A DNA stretch of 64,000 nucleotides, taken from NCBI RefSeq assembly GCF_006345825.1, contig NZ_VCIX01000092.1, forward strand, positions 434,001-498,000, written 5' to 3'. Of this stretch, positions 62,511 to 64,000 are shown piece by piece (position 1 is the first letter of the stretch; each line of letters opens with the position of its first letter). Under the pieces are notes generated by a model, which saw nothing but the letters and a program-made list of their open reading frames with translations, did not search any database and had not been told where the DNA came from. The translations under genes and the position numbers were made by a program. The DNA comes from Paenibacillus paridis (GTDB taxonomy: Bacteria > Bacillota > Bacilli > Paenibacillales > Paenibacillaceae).

Positions 62511-63683
62511 ATGGATGTACAATTAAATAATAAAATGACTCATCTCTTATATGTTATTGTCATCGGTGCGACGGTCTGCCTAATGTTCCATGCAGCTAAG
62601 CTATCAGCGTGGCTTGTCTTGTTGTTATTCGGATATGTATCAGTTGTCTTCATTCGGGATTACATCATGAAGGTCAATCTGGAGGGAATGGCCGGGCTCC
62701 TTTTTTTATCTTTTCAATTAGCATTGGCGACTGTCCTATCGATCGGATCAGAAAGCTTTTTTGCCCAAATCTACATTTTGGTGCTTGTTGGAGAATTTAG
62801 TTTTCATCGCAGCAGAATCCATTCGATTATCTTTACGATGATGAGCTATATTAGTTGTGTACTGGGCCTTTATATTTATCGTCAGTTCCCGCCCTTTAAT
62901 GAGATCGTTTATATTTTGCCTCGGATCATCGAGTACTTTGCCATTTTTGGGGTAAGCCAACTCGCGAAAATTGCTTTTCAGCAAAAAAATCAGTTAGCTA
63001 GAGACAATGAGCAGTTGCGAATCGCCTCCATCGCGTTAGAAAAGAAAACACAATTACAAGAACGGACTAGAATCTCCCGAGAAATTCATGATTCGGTTGG
63101 CCATACGCTAACCTCAGCATTAACCGGCCTGCAAACAGCGGCGCATGCCATCGAGAAAAATCATTATTCCATTGCGAAAGAGATGATCGAACGAACGAAA
63201 GAATATATTATGAGCGGATTGGACGATGTTCGAAGCTCGGTGCATTTATTGCATGAAAATAGTTTGGATGAGCCGTTTATCCCCGAGCTTATCAAGTTGA
63301 TCAACGATACTATGAAGCAGACAAGAGTGGAAATCGCTTGCGAAATAGACCCCAATTTGCCTGATCTGCTGCCCATGATCGAGTTGACGATTTACCGGGC
63401 TTTACAAGAGGGACTGACTAATGGCATACGTCACGGCTCCAGCACCTATTTTCACTTTCTGTTGACTTATCGAGAGGAGTGCATCAGATTTAGTTTATCC
63501 AATAATGGCAAACCTCCAGCTGCATTTGTTCCGGGATTTGGTTTGAAGGCTATGAGTGAACGAGTAAAGGAAATTGGCGGAGAGTTAGCGATTTTGAACA
63601 AGGGCTCTTCCGAAGGTGTAACGCTGGACATTAGCATACCTTTTCAGCTGGAAAAGACAGAACGGAGTGAGCAAATTGTCTAA
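62511..63683 (+). CDS. NarL/DesK-type sensor histidine kinase
   Basis: A 390-residue membrane kinase. Five or six hydrophobic helices fill residues 8-160. A coiled-coil linker follows, then the HisKA_3 motif 'E-I-H-D-S-V-G-H-T-L' with the phosphoacceptor His near residue 195, and an HATPase domain ending in 'G-F-G-L-K-A-M-S-E-R'. No large extracellular domain is present, so it likely senses the membrane or an internal signal. CGAGGG lies upstream. Its response regulator overlaps the 3' end by 8 nt. Confidence 0.93.
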   Translation: MDVQLNNKMTHLLYVIVIGATVCLMFHAAKLSAWLVLLLFGYVSVVFIRDYIMKVNLEGMAGLLFLSFQLALATVLSIGSESFFAQIYILVLVGEFSFHRSRIHSIIFTMMSYISCVLGLYIYRQFPPFNEIVYILPRIIEYFAIFGVSQLAKIAFQQKNQLARDNEQLRIASIALEKKTQLQERTRISREIHDSVGHTLTSALTGLQTAAHAIEKNHYSIAKEMIERTKEYIMSGLDDVRSSVHLLHENSLDEPFIPELIKLINDTMKQTRVEIACEIDPNLPDLLPMIELTIYRALQEGLTNGIRHGSSTYFHFLLTYREECIRFSLSNNGKPPAAFVPGFGLKAMSERVKEIGGELAILNKGSSEGVTLDISIPFQLEKTERSEQIV

Positions 63684-64000
63684 AAGAACCATTTTAATTG
63701 CCGATGATCAGCCTTTGATTCGAGACGGTTTGGCCGCCATTTTGAATATGGAGGACGAATATACGGTCGTGGCTACCACGGGAGACGGATTGGCAACGAT
63801 TGCGCAAGTGCGATTGCACCAGCCAGAGCTTGTTTTGATGGACATCCATATGCCGAAGCTTGATGGCTTGGAAGCAACCAAACGCATCAAATCGGAATTT
63901 CCGGATATCAAAGTGCTGATTCTGACAACCTTCGAGGATGAAGAGTACATATGGGATGCGATCCGTCACGGAGCTAGCGGTTTTTTGGTCAAGGGGGTAG
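63676..64000 (+). CDS. NarL-type response regulator, 5' part only
   Basis: The frame runs off the window after about 108 residues. The receiver domain shows the acidic pair in 'I-A-D-D-Q', phosphoacceptor Asp in 'L-M-D-I-H-M-P' near residue 56 and 'T-T-F-E-D-E-E-Y' plus 'L-V-K-G' toward the cut. The C-terminal LuxR HTH expected for the family lies beyond the window. The likely start is TTG 63676, with GGAG 8 nt upstream. GTG 63667 is in frame but lacks a site. It forms a pair with the preceding kinase. Confidence 0.9.
   Translation, partial: MSKRTILIADDQPLIRDGLAAILNMEDEYTVVATTGDGLATIAQVRLHQPELVLMDIHMPKLDGLEATKRIKSEFPDIKVLILTTFEDEEYIWDAIRHGASGFLVKGV

Overview
The window looks like a chromosomal stretch of a soil or plant-associated Paenibacillus or close relative (Paenibacillaceae). 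The evidence is indirect: strong GGAGG-type ribosome sites, frequent TTG/GTG starts, two YesM/YesN-type two-component systems, CUT1 sugar importers without their own ATPase, seven AraC-type regulators besides the two YesN-like response regulators, and a dense set of plant-polysaccharide enzymes (GH127, GH42, GH105, GH51, GH2, a sulfatase). No rRNA, tRNA, CRISPR array, phage or transposase gene was seen.

Region 1 (about 1-24.2 kb) is the most distinctive. After the 3' end of an MFS transporter comes a tightly packed rightward run: a GH127 beta-L-arabinofuranosidase, a YesM/YesN pair, a sugar-binding lipoprotein and two permeases, an M24 Xaa-Pro peptidase, a DapA-family deaminase/dehydratase, an aldehyde dehydrogenase, sigma-54 (rpoN) and a secreted zinc-protease-like protein with a LamG domain. 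The run ends at a bidirectional terminator near 16.93 kb. Beyond it lie a leftward operon for three subunits of an FAD/[2Fe-2S] D-amino-acid (hydroxyproline) dehydrogenase, a second M24 peptidase, a sensorless sigma-54 activator, the second FAD subunit, a hydroxyproline epimerase and an epimerase paralogue in which both catalytic cysteines are aspartate. Together these encode a complete route from trans-4-hydroxy-L-proline to 2-oxoglutarate. Two back-to-back -24/-12 promoters at 18.83 and 18.89 kb tie it to the rpoN gene in the same locus. GH127 enzymes release beta-L-arabinofuranose from hydroxyproline-rich plant glycoproteins, so I infer that the locus harvests extensin-type glycoproteins, taking both sugar and hydroxyproline.

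Region 2 (24.2-36.7 kb) holds AraC regulators alternating with glycan genes: GH42 beta-galactosidase with an acyltransferase-like protein, GH105 unsaturated glucuronyl/galacturonyl hydrolase, and a GPH-type sugar transporter joined to an unusual alpha/beta-hydrolase with a PKD-like tail. Region 3 (36.7-50.9 kb) has an orphan nicotianamine-synthase-like gene, then an AraC regulator, a second YesM/YesN pair, a complete SBP-permease-permease importer under a cre-like site, GH51 arabinofuranosidase and GH2 glycosidase, closed by a strong terminator and another AraC gene.

Region 4 (51-55.1 kb) is a sulfatase, divergent from a two-gene CHR (chromate-type) transporter and the formylglycine-generating enzyme expected to mature the sulfatase. 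Region 5 (55.1-64 kb) has a DHA2 drug exporter divergent from its TetR-type regulator across a 16-bp perfect palindrome, an AraC regulator, proline dehydrogenase, a repeat-bearing intergenic region, an SDR oxidoreductase, another TetR regulator, an orphan LuxR-type HTH protein and a NarL-type two-component pair cut by the window end.
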